From positions 1 to 6,562 of the forward strand of contig JAEMPK010000140.1 in the NCBI GenBank assembly GCA_022759345.1: a stretch of DNA of 6,562 bases, given 5' to 3'. This stretch comes from Pyrobaculum sp. GTDB taxonomy: Archaea; Thermoproteota; Thermoprotei; Thermoproteales; Thermoproteaceae. Below the pieces are notes generated by a model. That model did no database searches, was not told where the DNA came from, and saw only the letters and a program-made list of their open reading frames with translations. The position numbers and the translations under genes are program-made. This document shows, piece after piece, positions 1 through 6,028 of the stretch; position 1 is the stretch's first letter; every line of letters begins with the position of its first letter.

Positions 1-1371
1 CTCCATTTCTTTCTCCTTTCTAGAGAGGTAGAGCCTTAGCTTCTTGGCGGCGTCTCTAAGCGCTAGACGTATCTCCTTCTCGATCTCCGGGACTTCTGCT
101 ATGGCCTCTTTACCGGCGGAGGCGTATGGTATTTTGGTAGAACAGACGTGGACTATAACGGCAAGAGGCGCCGGGAACTTCACCTTATAGCTATCCCAGT
201 GGAACTCGTCCACCACCTTCCTTGCCACGTCGGCGCCTTCGTCGTAGAGCAGGGGTATCTTGTTGGCGTAGCGGAGCAGAATTGGTTTCTCAACCGGTGG
301 TATCTGGCCACCCCAGGCCACTGCCGCCTCGACGATGAAGGGGTGCCCGCCGTAGGACTCCGGCTTCCGTGTCACGGCGAAGACGGCCTCGGCGCCCAGG
401 ATGGCCTTTGCTCCTATCTCCAGGAGCTCCGGCCCCACGGGAGAGAGCCAATCGGAACGTGGCCTCCTCCAGCCCTCGTACTGTTTCATCTTTTCCACTA
501 GTCTCACCATCTCCTCAGGCGTCAGTGCCGTGACTTTCATATTCGGGTCGAAGCCAGCCCACTCCAAGAAGCCTTTGGCTGTGCCTTCGCCTACGGCGTC
601 GAAGTTTTCGGTTAAGAACTCGAGGAGGGTCATGCCTCTGCTTTCTGCCTTCATCTGTTTTAACGTATCAACGTCGACGCTTTTCGGATGCGGCAGACCT
701 TCCTTAGGCGCCGGAGGGAGCTTGGTGGTTCGCCTCTTTAGCCAAAGCTCCATGTCGGGTCCCTTAAACACGATCTCGGCATAGGGGGCGATGATTGCCG
801 TCCTCTTCAAATAATCCTCAATCCTCTTCTTTGCCCCTAGCCAGTTCCCCTCTAGATACACCTTCACAGCAGTGCCGTGCCACTTATACTTGTTGGGGTA
901 CTCTCTCCTGTCGAGTATGATGGGGCTGTTGCTGTTGGTGTCGATCATTATCTGGTACTCGTATATCTTGTCGGACTTCAAAGCGGCCGACCTGACGTAC
1001 ACCGGCTTGTTGGTGGTGCTTTGGGCGTATAAGACCACCATCTTGAGGCCAAGCCCAAAGACGCCTCTGTGCTGCTTTATCTTGTATTTACTGCTGTAGA
1101 AGACGCGGCCAAAGACGTTTGGTATCTCGGCTCCGGGTATGCCAATTCCATTATCCTCGGCATACACCGACACCCAACTCTTCTGCTCGTCTTCTATGTT
1201 TATTTTCAGATACACCGTGGGAAGTATCCCATAGGTCTCCGTAGCGTCAAGAGAGTTCTCCACCAGCTCTCTGACGGTCTGGTACAACGCCCTGGTGGGG
1301 TTGTGAAAACCTGCGAGCTCCCTATTCCTCCGAAACCACTCAGCTACCGGCAAGGCCTCGTAGGCGTACAT
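1..1371 (-). CDS. top6B: DNA topoisomerase VI subunit B (partial, C-terminus beyond left edge)
   Basis: This is the ATPase subunit of the type IIB topoisomerase, which with the Top6A cleavage subunit passes one duplex through another to relax and decatenate DNA. The frame is open for 457 codons to base 1; the family is usually about 530 residues, so roughly the last 70 are missing. The GHKL fold is clear: N-box ELVENSLDA at residues 35-43 with the catalytic Glu38 and Asn39, DNGIGIP at 73-79, and a glycine-rich lid RGVFGLGLK at 102-110, which is the crenarchaeal variant of the euryarchaeal RGQQGIGIS. A helix-two-turn-helix region follows, then the transducer with RYANKIPLLY (367-376) and STKIPYASAGKE (411-422), which carries the switch lysine. 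I chose the ATG at 1371 over the in-frame ATG at 1392 because a TATA-like box at 1401-1407 would lie only about 10 bases from the latter. top6A is not visible and may lie to the left. Confidence 0.96.
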   Translation of the reverse strand, partial: MYAYEALPVAEWFRRNRELAGFHNPTRALYQTVRELVENSLDATETYGILPTVYLKINIEDEQKSWVSVYAEDNGIGIPGAEIPNVFGRVFYSSKYKIKQHRGVFGLGLKMVVLYAQSTTNKPVYVRSAALKSDKIYEYQIMIDTNSNSPIILDRREYPNKYKWHGTAVKVYLEGNWLGAKKRIEDYLKRTAIIAPYAEIVFKGPDMELWLKRRTTKLPPAPKEGLPHPKSVDVDTLKQMKAESRGMTLLEFLTENFDAVGEGTAKGFLEWAGFDPNMKVTALTPEEMVRLVEKMKQYEGWRRPRSDWLSPVGPELLEIGAKAILGAEAVFAVTRKPESYGGHPFIVEAAVAWGGQIPPVEKPILLRYANKIPLLYDEGADVARKVVDEFHWDSYKVKFPAPLAVIVHVCSTKIPYASAGKEAIAEVPEIEKEIRLALRDAAKKLRLYLSRKEKEME

Positions 1372-1400
1372 AGACGTCACGTCGCCACACATAGTCACAG

Positions 1401-1410
1401 TTATAAGTTT
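1401..1410 (-). promoter_or_regulatory. TATA-box promoter of top6B
   Basis: Read on the minus strand this stretch is AAACTTATAA, an archaeal TATA-like element. Its centre lies about 33 bases before the ATG at 1371, so transcription would begin roughly 5-8 bases before that codon, giving a very short leader. This supports 1371 over 1392 as the translation start. No Shine-Dalgarno motif is visible. Confidence 0.55.
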
Positions 1411-2301
1411 TCAAGGCGTTGACTCATAGGTGTAGACGATATGTCGACCTAGCCGCTTTGTTTTCAACCACTCCCCGGCCACTTCATGCATCTATGCGTA
1501 TTCCATGAAGCTGTTTAGGTGTCTCCTCTGGTTCTGTACTCTTTCTAAGAGGTGATTAACGGCACCTCGCCCGTCAACACCTAACGCCGGAAGTCTCTCT
1601 AAGTCCTCCTCTCTGCCGCCGGTGCCTTTGCGCTTGCAGGCGTGTCACCGCCATGTGTAGTCTGCTTCTCTCGCCCTCGATACACGCCCTTATCTCCTGC
1701 ACCTTAGCATTTGACCTTCTCCCCACCCCCTCACGATCCCAATCTCTTTCTACAAGCAAGCCGCCTTTACCACCCCTCTGCTCTTGCCCTTGTTGATCAA
1801 CCCCTCAACTTCCTTCTCACCCCTATCGCCCTCTATGTCTGCCCTCGGGAGGAGGAACTTCAGAAACTCATCAGCCGCCGTCCTCTACTCCTCTGTGCCG
1901 TGCATCGAAATCCACGCTAGGTGCATAACGCCCTTAGTCAACCAAGAGATGCAACTCCCTTCTTCTCTTCAAACCACTTAGCGGTGAAGTGCTCATCTTG
2001 CCTAAGGCCCATCTTTTTGAAGTACTTCACCACCTCCTCTACGTTTGCACTAGTCGTAGGTCTATACATCACCATCAACGCGTTGGTGGCCGATAATCTC
2101 ACTTCAAACTCTCCTTCATCTAGTTCAACCTTTTTAATCTACCGCTTGACGGCCTCCTTGTCGACTACGTAGCTGTACCCCATCTTCTTAACACACTTCG
2201 TCGACGATGGCCTCAAGTGCCGTCCTTCTGTATCCGGTAGCGTGGTCGATTTTGTTTAGTTGTCTCTCGATTAATAAACTCCGGTTGTTGACCATCCATG
2301 C
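1411..2301 (-). pseudogene. Decayed PaRep2b-like gene (Pyrobaculum repeat family)
   Basis: No intact frame exists here, but joining minus-strand frames gives one continuous protein-like sequence. From 2301 one reads IDHATGYRRTALEAIVDEV, then a shift near 2190 into MGYSYVVDKEAVKR, a stop at 2139-2141, then SATNALMVMYRPTTSANVEE and VVKYFKKMGLRQDEHFTAKW. A stop at 1938-1940 with a shift leads into HLAWISMHGTEE, a stop at 1885-1887, DEFLKFLL, GLINKGKSRGVVKAA, a stop at 1750-1752, a shift near 1700 to ACIEGERSRLHMAVT, another near 1640 to TGGREEDLERL, and a C-terminal piece ending at 1411. From memory the order and wording match PaRep2b proteins, a family of unknown function multiplied in Pyrobaculum genomes. 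The number of lesions implies old inactivation. That this is degraded coding DNA is well supported; the family name is recalled, not searched. Confidence 0.72.
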
Positions 2302-2583
2302 CTAGGCCCCTCCCAGCTGTGTACGTCTATGAAGGCTCTTGGTTCACGTGCAACAGCTCTGCCGAACTCCTCGAGAGAAGTGTTATGTAGATCCGCGGTT
2401 TTAAACTGAGGATCGAAGGCAGTGTTCAAGGGCCTAGTTTTTTAGGAGTGGGATCGCGACAAGGCTGGGCTTGTGGAGCGTGTAAGGCGTCTCTGTGATC
2501 CTCTTCTGTATGTGTTTGCGTCTCTTCTGCCAGGGGTCGTTGTCGGCTGTAGATGAGGTTTGTGTGGTAAGGCTGGGTGACAT
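2271..2583 (-). pseudogene. Unassigned decayed coding fragments, possibly the 5' part of the same pseudogene
   Basis: Two minus-strand frames here look protein-like but are short and out of phase. One is open from 2441 to 2274 (56 codons) and includes NTAFDPQFKTADLHNTSLEE and FGRAVAREPRAFIDVHSWEG before a stop at 2271-2273. The other, from an ATG at 2583 to a stop at 2434-2436 (49 codons), includes DPWQKRRKHIQKRITETPYT and LHKPSLVAIPLL, and would join the first by a frameshift near 2440. Their composition resembles real protein more than antisense shadow. They may be the N-terminal end of the PaRep2b-like pseudogene or a second relic. I recognise no family. The upstream half also overlaps plausible plus-strand readings, so the strand is not certain there. 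Confidence 0.4.
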
Positions 2584-2644
2584 GCTGTTTGTCGTCAAAG
2601 ACTGGAAAGCCAGCGTACTTGTAAGGAGCAGGCGAAACTGTTAA
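2446..2644 (+). other. Possible plus-strand coding relic upstream of Alba
   Basis: Two overlapping plus-strand frames give coding-like peptides that could join by one frameshift near 2545. The first spans 2446-2556 and contains AGLVERVRRLCDPLLYVFAS and LLPGVVVG. The second spans 2486-2644 and contains DEVCVVRLGDMLFVVKDWKA then SVLVRSRR, ending in a TAA at 2642-2644 that lies inside the Alba TATA box. This competes with the minus-strand reading of the same bases, and only one is likely to be ancestral. There is no recognisable domain and no good start codon. Confidence 0.25.
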
Positions 2645-2648
2645 AAAC
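2632..2648 (+). promoter_or_regulatory. BRE/TATA promoter of the Alba gene
   Basis: A purine-rich BRE-like GCGAAAC (2632-2638) is followed by the TATA-like TTAAAAAC (2641-2648). The box centre is about 25 bases before the ATG at 2670, which places transcription start at or next to the start codon. This is the geometry of a leaderless archaeal mRNA, and no Shine-Dalgarno motif is present. Confidence 0.7.
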
Positions 2649-2669
2649 CCGTTCAGTCAATCGCCTTCC

Positions 2670-2948
2670 ATGGCAACCGAACAGACAATACTGGTAGGCA
2701 AAAAACCAACTACAAACTACGTAATTGCCACAGTGATGGCGTTCAACTCCGGCGTCAAAAAAGTTGTGTTGAAGGCAAGAGGCGCGGCCATCTCCAAGGC
2801 CGTGTCCACTGCGGTGATGGTGAGAGACAGATTCCTGCCTGGCAAGGTGCAGATCAAAGACGTCAAGCTACTCAGCGACAAGGTCCAAGGCCAGGGCGGC
2901 AGAGAGCGCACGGTGGCTGCGATAGAGATCGCCATCGAAATGGCCTAA
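2670..2948 (+). CDS. albA: DNA/RNA-binding protein Alba
   Basis: Alba is a small dimeric chromatin protein of archaea that coats DNA and also binds RNA. The 92-residue product has the usual length and matches the Sulfolobus Sso10b pattern throughout. It has GKKPTTNYV at 10-18, containing the paired lysines (11 and 12) that contact DNA and correspond to the acetylated Lys16 region of Sso10b. ARGAAISKAV (36-45) and RDRFLPGKVQIKDV (52-65) follow, then the flexible beta-hairpin arm GQGGRERT (74-81) that reaches into the minor groove, and the closing strand AAIEIAIEMA. The ATG start fits the promoter spacing. The UbiD-family gene begins 31 bases after the stop on the same strand, so partial read-through into the mevalonate genes is possible. 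Confidence 0.97.
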   Translation: MATEQTILVGKKPTTNYVIATVMAFNSGVKKVVLKARGAAISKAVSTAVMVRDRFLPGKVQIKDVKLLSDKVQGQGGRERTVAAIEIAIEMA

Positions 2949-2950
2949 AA

Positions 2951-2978
2951 GATTTTTTCCGCCTCGACGCCTCTTTTT
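2951..2978 (+). terminator. T-rich termination signal after Alba
   Basis: Just after the Alba stop codon are a run of six T (2953-2958) and a run of five T (2974-2978), without a hairpin. Oligo-T tracts in the non-template strand act as archaeal terminators. The second run touches the next start codon, so termination here would separate abundant Alba mRNA from the mevalonate genes. The A/T-rich AAAAGATTTTT (2947-2957) lies 23-33 bases before the ATG at 2980 and might also serve as a weak TATA element; that is inference from position. Confidence 0.45.
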
Positions 2979-2979
2979 G

Positions 2980-4257
2980 ATGTCCCTCGCCGACGTCGTA
3001 CGGAGTCTTTCTGATTTACGTGTCCACGGCCCTCCCTATGGGGAGTTTACCATTGCCCGTCTCCTGAAGGAGTCGGAGGGCCGGTGGACTCCGCTTTTTG
3101 AGAAGGTCCGCGATGGCTTTACAGGCGTCGGCAATATATTGGACAGTCGGGCTAAGTTGTATAAGTACCTAGGCGTCACAAGCGACGAGGATGCCTACGT
3201 GAAGCTTCTAGATGCCTTGGAGAAGCCTAGTAGATTTGAAAGAGTTTCTACGTGGAGAGATCTCTATAGGGAGGTTGACTCGCTTTACGATTTGCCTATG
3301 GTTCGATACTACGAAAAAGAGGCGCGGCCTTATTTAACCTCAGGCGTTGTGGTGGGCGTCGGCGTTGATGGGGTCATGAACGCCTCTATCCACCGGTTTT
3401 CACCTATTGACGCGAGAAAGGCTGTTGTGAGACTGGTTCCACGTCACTTGTATCACATCTTCAAATCCAGTATAGAGACTGGGAGAGAGGTGCCGGTCGC
3501 AGTGGCGTGGGGGGTGCATCCGCTAGTCTTGTTGGCGGCCGCATCTTCTCCTCCATTTGGCGTATTTGAGTTGGAAGTCGCCTCTAGTTTGATGAATGGG
3601 TTGAAGGTCATGGAGTTGGACAACGGCGCTGTGGCGCCTTTTATGGCTTCTGTGGTTATAGAGGGGCATTTGACTGGGGAATACGCCGACGAGGGACCTT
3701 TTGTGGACATAGTGGGGGTTTACGACCGCGTAAGGAGACAGCCGGTGGTCCGGGTGGAGAAGATATACGTGCTTAGAGACGACGCAGTGGTCCACTACCT
3801 ACTGCCTGCAGGTTTGGAACACATATTGTTGATGGGGTTTGAGAGGGAGGCTAAGATCTGGCGTGCCGTGAGGTCTGTGGTGCCGCGGGTCAGGAAGGTT
3901 AGGTTGACGAGAGGCGGGTTCGGCTGGCTTGTGGCGGTTATTTCATTGGCGAAGTCGGTGGAGGGCGACGCTAAAAACGCCCTCTTGGCGGCCTTCGCGG
4001 CGCATCCAAGTCTAAAAATTGCGATAGCGGTAGACGAAGACGTGGATCCGGACGACCCCGTCTCTGTGGAGTGGGCTATAGCGACGAGGCTTAGAGCCGA
4101 CCGGGGGATCTTCGTGGTGCCGTACGCAAGAGGCTCCACCCTAGACCCCGTCGCCCTCAACGAGGAGGGGTTGACGCATAAGATTGGTATAGATGCCACG
4201 CGCCCCCTCGACGCCGACCCTGCGTTTTTCGAGCGGGCGAGGATACCGGAGTCGTAA
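2980..4257 (+). CDS. UbiD-family decarboxylase, probable anhydromevalonate phosphate decarboxylase
   Basis: This is a 425-residue UbiD-fold enzyme expected to use prenylated FMN. In Aeropyrum pernix a UbiD homologue decarboxylates trans-anhydromevalonate 5-phosphate to isopentenyl phosphate, and the adjacent aconitase X genes make that role the best reading here. Cofactor and metal residues fit the family: Asn134 in MNASIHR, His156 in PRHLYHIF and Glu212 in MELDNG as candidate metal/cofactor ligands. The catalytic triad reads Arg139 with Glu238 and Asp243 of EGPFVD, equivalent to EGPFGE/D in other UbiD enzymes. The family signatures VDEDVDP (351-357), VEWAIATR (363-370) and KIGIDATRP (401-409) close the protein. 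I chose the ATG at 2980; a TTG immediately before it would add one residue. No UbiX gene to make prenyl-FMN is in the window. The UbiD fold is near certain; the substrate rests on context. Confidence 0.93.
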   Translation: MSLADVVRSLSDLRVHGPPYGEFTIARLLKESEGRWTPLFEKVRDGFTGVGNILDSRAKLYKYLGVTSDEDAYVKLLDALEKPSRFERVSTWRDLYREVDSLYDLPMVRYYEKEARPYLTSGVVVGVGVDGVMNASIHRFSPIDARKAVVRLVPRHLYHIFKSSIETGREVPVAVAWGVHPLVLLAAASSPPFGVFELEVASSLMNGLKVMELDNGAVAPFMASVVIEGHLTGEYADEGPFVDIVGVYDRVRRQPVVRVEKIYVLRDDAVVHYLLPAGLEHILLMGFEREAKIWRAVRSVVPRVRKVRLTRGGFGWLVAVISLAKSVEGDAKNALLAAFAAHPSLKIAIAVDEDVDPDDPVSVEWAIATRLRADRGIFVVPYARGSTLDPVALNEEGLTHKIGIDATRPLDADPAFFERARIPES

Positions 4258-4264
4258 TTATATA
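4255..4264 (+). promoter_or_regulatory. Possible internal promoter before aconitase X large subunit
   Basis: TAATTATATA overlaps the UbiD-family stop codon and ends 20 bases before the GTG start at 4284. It is a strong TATA match at leaderless spacing in an otherwise GC-rich stretch. A GGAG at 4265-4268 lies 15 bases before the start, which is far for a Shine-Dalgarno site. The aconitase X pair may therefore be transcribed separately as well as with the decarboxylase gene. Confidence 0.5.
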
Positions 4265-4283
4265 GGAGATAGATCTATAGTCC

Positions 4284-5405
4284 GTGTCGCGTGAATACGC
4301 CAGGGAGGTTGTTCTCAAGATAGCAGACGCCGTAGCTGGGGGAGAGGTGGTGCCTGTGGAGACTGCCCACATCTCCGGCGTCTCTTACCTCACCATCGGG
4401 GAGTACGGCGTCGAGTTTCTAGAGTTTTTGGCGTCTTCCGGCGCAAGGGTCTCCGTCTTTACGACGTCTAACCCCGCCGCGGCGGATCTCCGCGGCGTGC
4501 TGGACGTGGAGGAGAGGGTTTTGAGGGGGCAGGAGCGGATTTCGAGGGCGTTGCGCGCCTTAGGCGTCAGCTTGATGTTTTCCTGCACGCCTTACGACTT
4601 CGTGTTGACTAGGCCGCGCACCTTCCACGCATGGGCAGAGTCCAACGCCATAACTTACATCAACACCTTCAGAGACGCTTGGTCTGACAAAAACCCCGGC
4701 CCCCTGGCGTTGTTGGGCGCAATTGCGGGTTTTGTGCCAAAGACGAGTCTCTACACTCTTGAGGGCAGACGCCCCACCGCTTTGGTTGAGGTCAAAGGGG
4801 GACCTCTAGACTCACTGGAAGCTGGAGTGGTCGGCGCGCTTGTCGGCGAGCGGCTGGGAACCGGCGTGCCTTATTTAAGAGGCGTCTCTTTTGTGGATGA
4901 GGAGAGTAGACGTGAATTCGCCGCGGCGCTCTCGACGTACTCCTCCATGGTTTTTGCAGTGGTCGAGGGGGCGACGCCTAATTGGAAAGAGTATCGAAAC
5001 TTGGCGGAGTTCCGGGACAAGATAGAGATCTCTAAAGAGGACGTGACGCGTTATCTAAAAGACGCAGGAGACCCGGACGTTATATACTTCGGCTGTCCTT
5101 TTGCAGATGTGGACACCATAATGTGGATCATAGGCGAGGTCAAAAAGAGAGGCAGAGCCAGGAAGCCTGTGTACGTTTCGACATCGCCTGGGGTGTACAG
5201 CCAGCTGGGAAACGTGGTGAAGGCCGCCGCGGAGTTGAACGTGCATATATTCGCAGGCGCGTGTCTAGTCGTTTCCCCGTATACAAGAAGATTTAGGCGC
5301 ATAGCCACGGACTCGCTTAAGGCTCTCTTCTATATCCCGCGGCTTCAAGGCGTGGAGGTGTTTCCCTGTAGGAGAGAGAGATGCATCGAGTTGGCGTATG
5401 CTTAA
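4284..5405 (+). CDS. Aconitase X large subunit, probable phosphomevalonate dehydratase large subunit
   Basis: This is the catalytic large subunit of aconitase X (formerly DUF521), an iron-sulfur dehydratase. The archaeal enzyme studied in Aeropyrum pernix removes water from (R)-5-phosphomevalonate to give trans-anhydromevalonate 5-phosphate. The 373-residue product has the family's landmarks: HISGVSYLTIGEYGVEFLE (29-47), SCTPY (100-104), AWAESNA (116-122), the glycine-rich NPGPLALLGAIAG (137-149), FGCPFADVD (269-277) and GACLVVSP (325-332). Cys101, Cys271 and Cys327 are the likely cluster ligands. The GTG at 4284 is the start because an in-frame TAG at 4278-4280 blocks any longer one. The N-terminus is therefore somewhat shorter than usual, lacking the common LTxEE...G.yG lead-in. 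Its stop overlaps the small-subunit start by eight bases, typical of translational coupling of two parts of one enzyme. The family is secure; the substrate follows from the neighbouring decarboxylase. Confidence 0.95.
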   Translation: MSREYAREVVLKIADAVAGGEVVPVETAHISGVSYLTIGEYGVEFLEFLASSGARVSVFTTSNPAAADLRGVLDVEERVLRGQERISRALRALGVSLMFSCTPYDFVLTRPRTFHAWAESNAITYINTFRDAWSDKNPGPLALLGAIAGFVPKTSLYTLEGRRPTALVEVKGGPLDSLEAGVVGALVGERLGTGVPYLRGVSFVDEESRREFAAALSTYSSMVFAVVEGATPNWKEYRNLAEFRDKIEISKEDVTRYLKDAGDPDVIYFGCPFADVDTIMWIIGEVKKRGRARKPVYVSTSPGVYSQLGNVVKAAAELNVHIFAGACLVVSPYTRRFRRIATDSLKALFYIPRLQGVEVFPCRRERCIELAYA

Positions 5406-5751
5406 GCCCGTCGTAAGCGGCAGGGGACGCGTGTCGGCGTCTGTCGTCAAGCTGTCAACGCCCGTCTCGTTTCTAGGCGACCTCGACCCTGAAACGGGGA
5501 GGCTTGCCGGTCTGGACGTGGCTGGGAAGATAGTAGCCTTGCCGTTTGTCAAGGGCTCTACCGTCGGCCCATACGTTTTGTGGAGCGCGGCTAAAAAGGG
5601 GAAGGCGCCGCTGGCCATAGTGGCAGAGAGACCCGACCTAATGTTGGTCACGGCTTGCGTCCTCGCCGGCGTGCCGCTTTTCCAGGGACGCGTAGAGGCG
5701 GACTGCATAAATATCGACCTCGAGACTGGAGAATATGAGCAGTGCCGATAG
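5398..5751 (+). CDS. Aconitase X small (swivel) subunit, probable phosphomevalonate dehydratase small subunit
   Basis: This is the 117-residue swivelling domain (formerly DUF126) that pairs with the large subunit to complete the dehydratase active site. In bacteria the two parts are often fused. The protein opens with the beta-rich VSGRGRVSASVVKLSTPVSF, has GDLDPETGRLAG (27-38), and then the active-site loop PFVKGSTVGPYVLW (49-62). The Ser54 of KGST corresponds to the serine expected to take part in catalysis. Other archaeal members usually have Ser-Tyr-Val where this one has Pro-Tyr-Val (59-61), a substitution next to the loop. Later APLAIVAERPD (70-80) and the closing GVPLFQG (91-97) fit the family. 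The ATG lies inside the last codons of the large-subunit gene. Confidence 0.94.
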   Translation: MLKPVVSGRGRVSASVVKLSTPVSFLGDLDPETGRLAGLDVAGKIVALPFVKGSTVGPYVLWSAAKKGKAPLAIVAERPDLMLVTACVLAGVPLFQGRVEADCINIDLETGEYEQCR

Positions 5752-6028
5752 GGAGCTTTTGGCGAAACTTTCGCTTTTGATGCTGGAGGAGCTGGCCCTC
5801 AGGCGCGGCGGCAGAGTTAAGCCCAAGTACTGGAAGACGTATCGAATGGCGGAGTTTTGGCTTGGCAGAGAAACTGCGCGGAGGGTGTTGGAGAGGCTGG
5901 CCGAGGGCGGCTATGTGAAGATCGACGGGGCGTATGTGGTTTTGGCTAGGCGTTTTACTCCTCAGAAATCTCTCCGCGCCGTGTTGAGAGATGCCTACAG
6001 TCTCCTCGCCACTGGAGCGTCTCGATGA
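5735..6028 (+). CDS. Small basic protein of unknown function, possible winged-helix DNA-binding protein
   Basis: I do not recognise a named family. The 97-residue product begins inside the last 17 bases of the small-subunit gene, with a GGAG at 5728-5731 close to its ATG. It starts with a leucine-rich amphipathic helix (LLAKLSLLMLEELALRRGG, 7-25). A predicted helix-turn-helix core follows, containing KYWKTYRMAEFWLGRETARR (30-49) and VLERLAEGGYVKI (50-62), then a likely beta hairpin DGAYVVLARRF (63-73) and a final helix. The pattern of a recognition helix followed by G-Y-V-K-x-D-G-A-Y-V-V resembles a winged helix. It is rich in Arg and Lys and has no cysteine or membrane segment. Gene order suggests co-expression with the mevalonate enzymes. 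The last 74 bases lie opposite the 3' end of the AGOG gene. That it is real is likely but not certain; the DNA-binding role is inference. Confidence 0.7.
   Translation: MSSADRELLAKLSLLMLEELALRRGGRVKPKYWKTYRMAEFWLGRETARRVLERLAEGGYVKIDGAYVVLARRFTPQKSLRAVLRDAYSLLATGASR

Noticed and set aside
148..1422. Several plus-strand open frames across the left part of the window
   Set aside because: They lie opposite the unambiguous topoisomerase VI B gene and show the Ser/Leu/Pro-rich composition of antisense shadows.
1574..1759. Minus-strand 61-codon frame as an independent small gene
   Set aside because: It is one open piece of the decayed PaRep2b-like gene; its middle, ACIEGERSRLHMAVT, continues the pattern of neighbouring frames.
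1711..2172. Plus-strand short open frames in the intergenic region
   Set aside because: They are antisense to the pseudogene, overlap one another and lack promoters or family features.
2461..2577. Nine-base direct repeat AAGGCTGGG (2461-2469 and 2569-2577) as an insertion footprint
   Set aside because: It is too short and too far from any element boundary to distinguish from chance.
1393..2669. tRNA, C/D box RNA or CRISPR array in the gene-free stretch
   Set aside because: No regularly spaced repeats, no cloverleaf-like sequence and no properly spaced C and D box pair were seen by eye; the stretch is explained by decayed coding sequence.
3453..4372. Minus-strand open frames across the decarboxylase gene
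   Set aside because: They are shadows of the UbiD-family coding sequence, rich in Ser and Thr and without recognisable motifs.
5265..5708. Minus-strand 147-codon frame across the aconitase X subunit genes
   Set aside because: It covers two well-supported plus-strand genes and its translation has no domain pattern.
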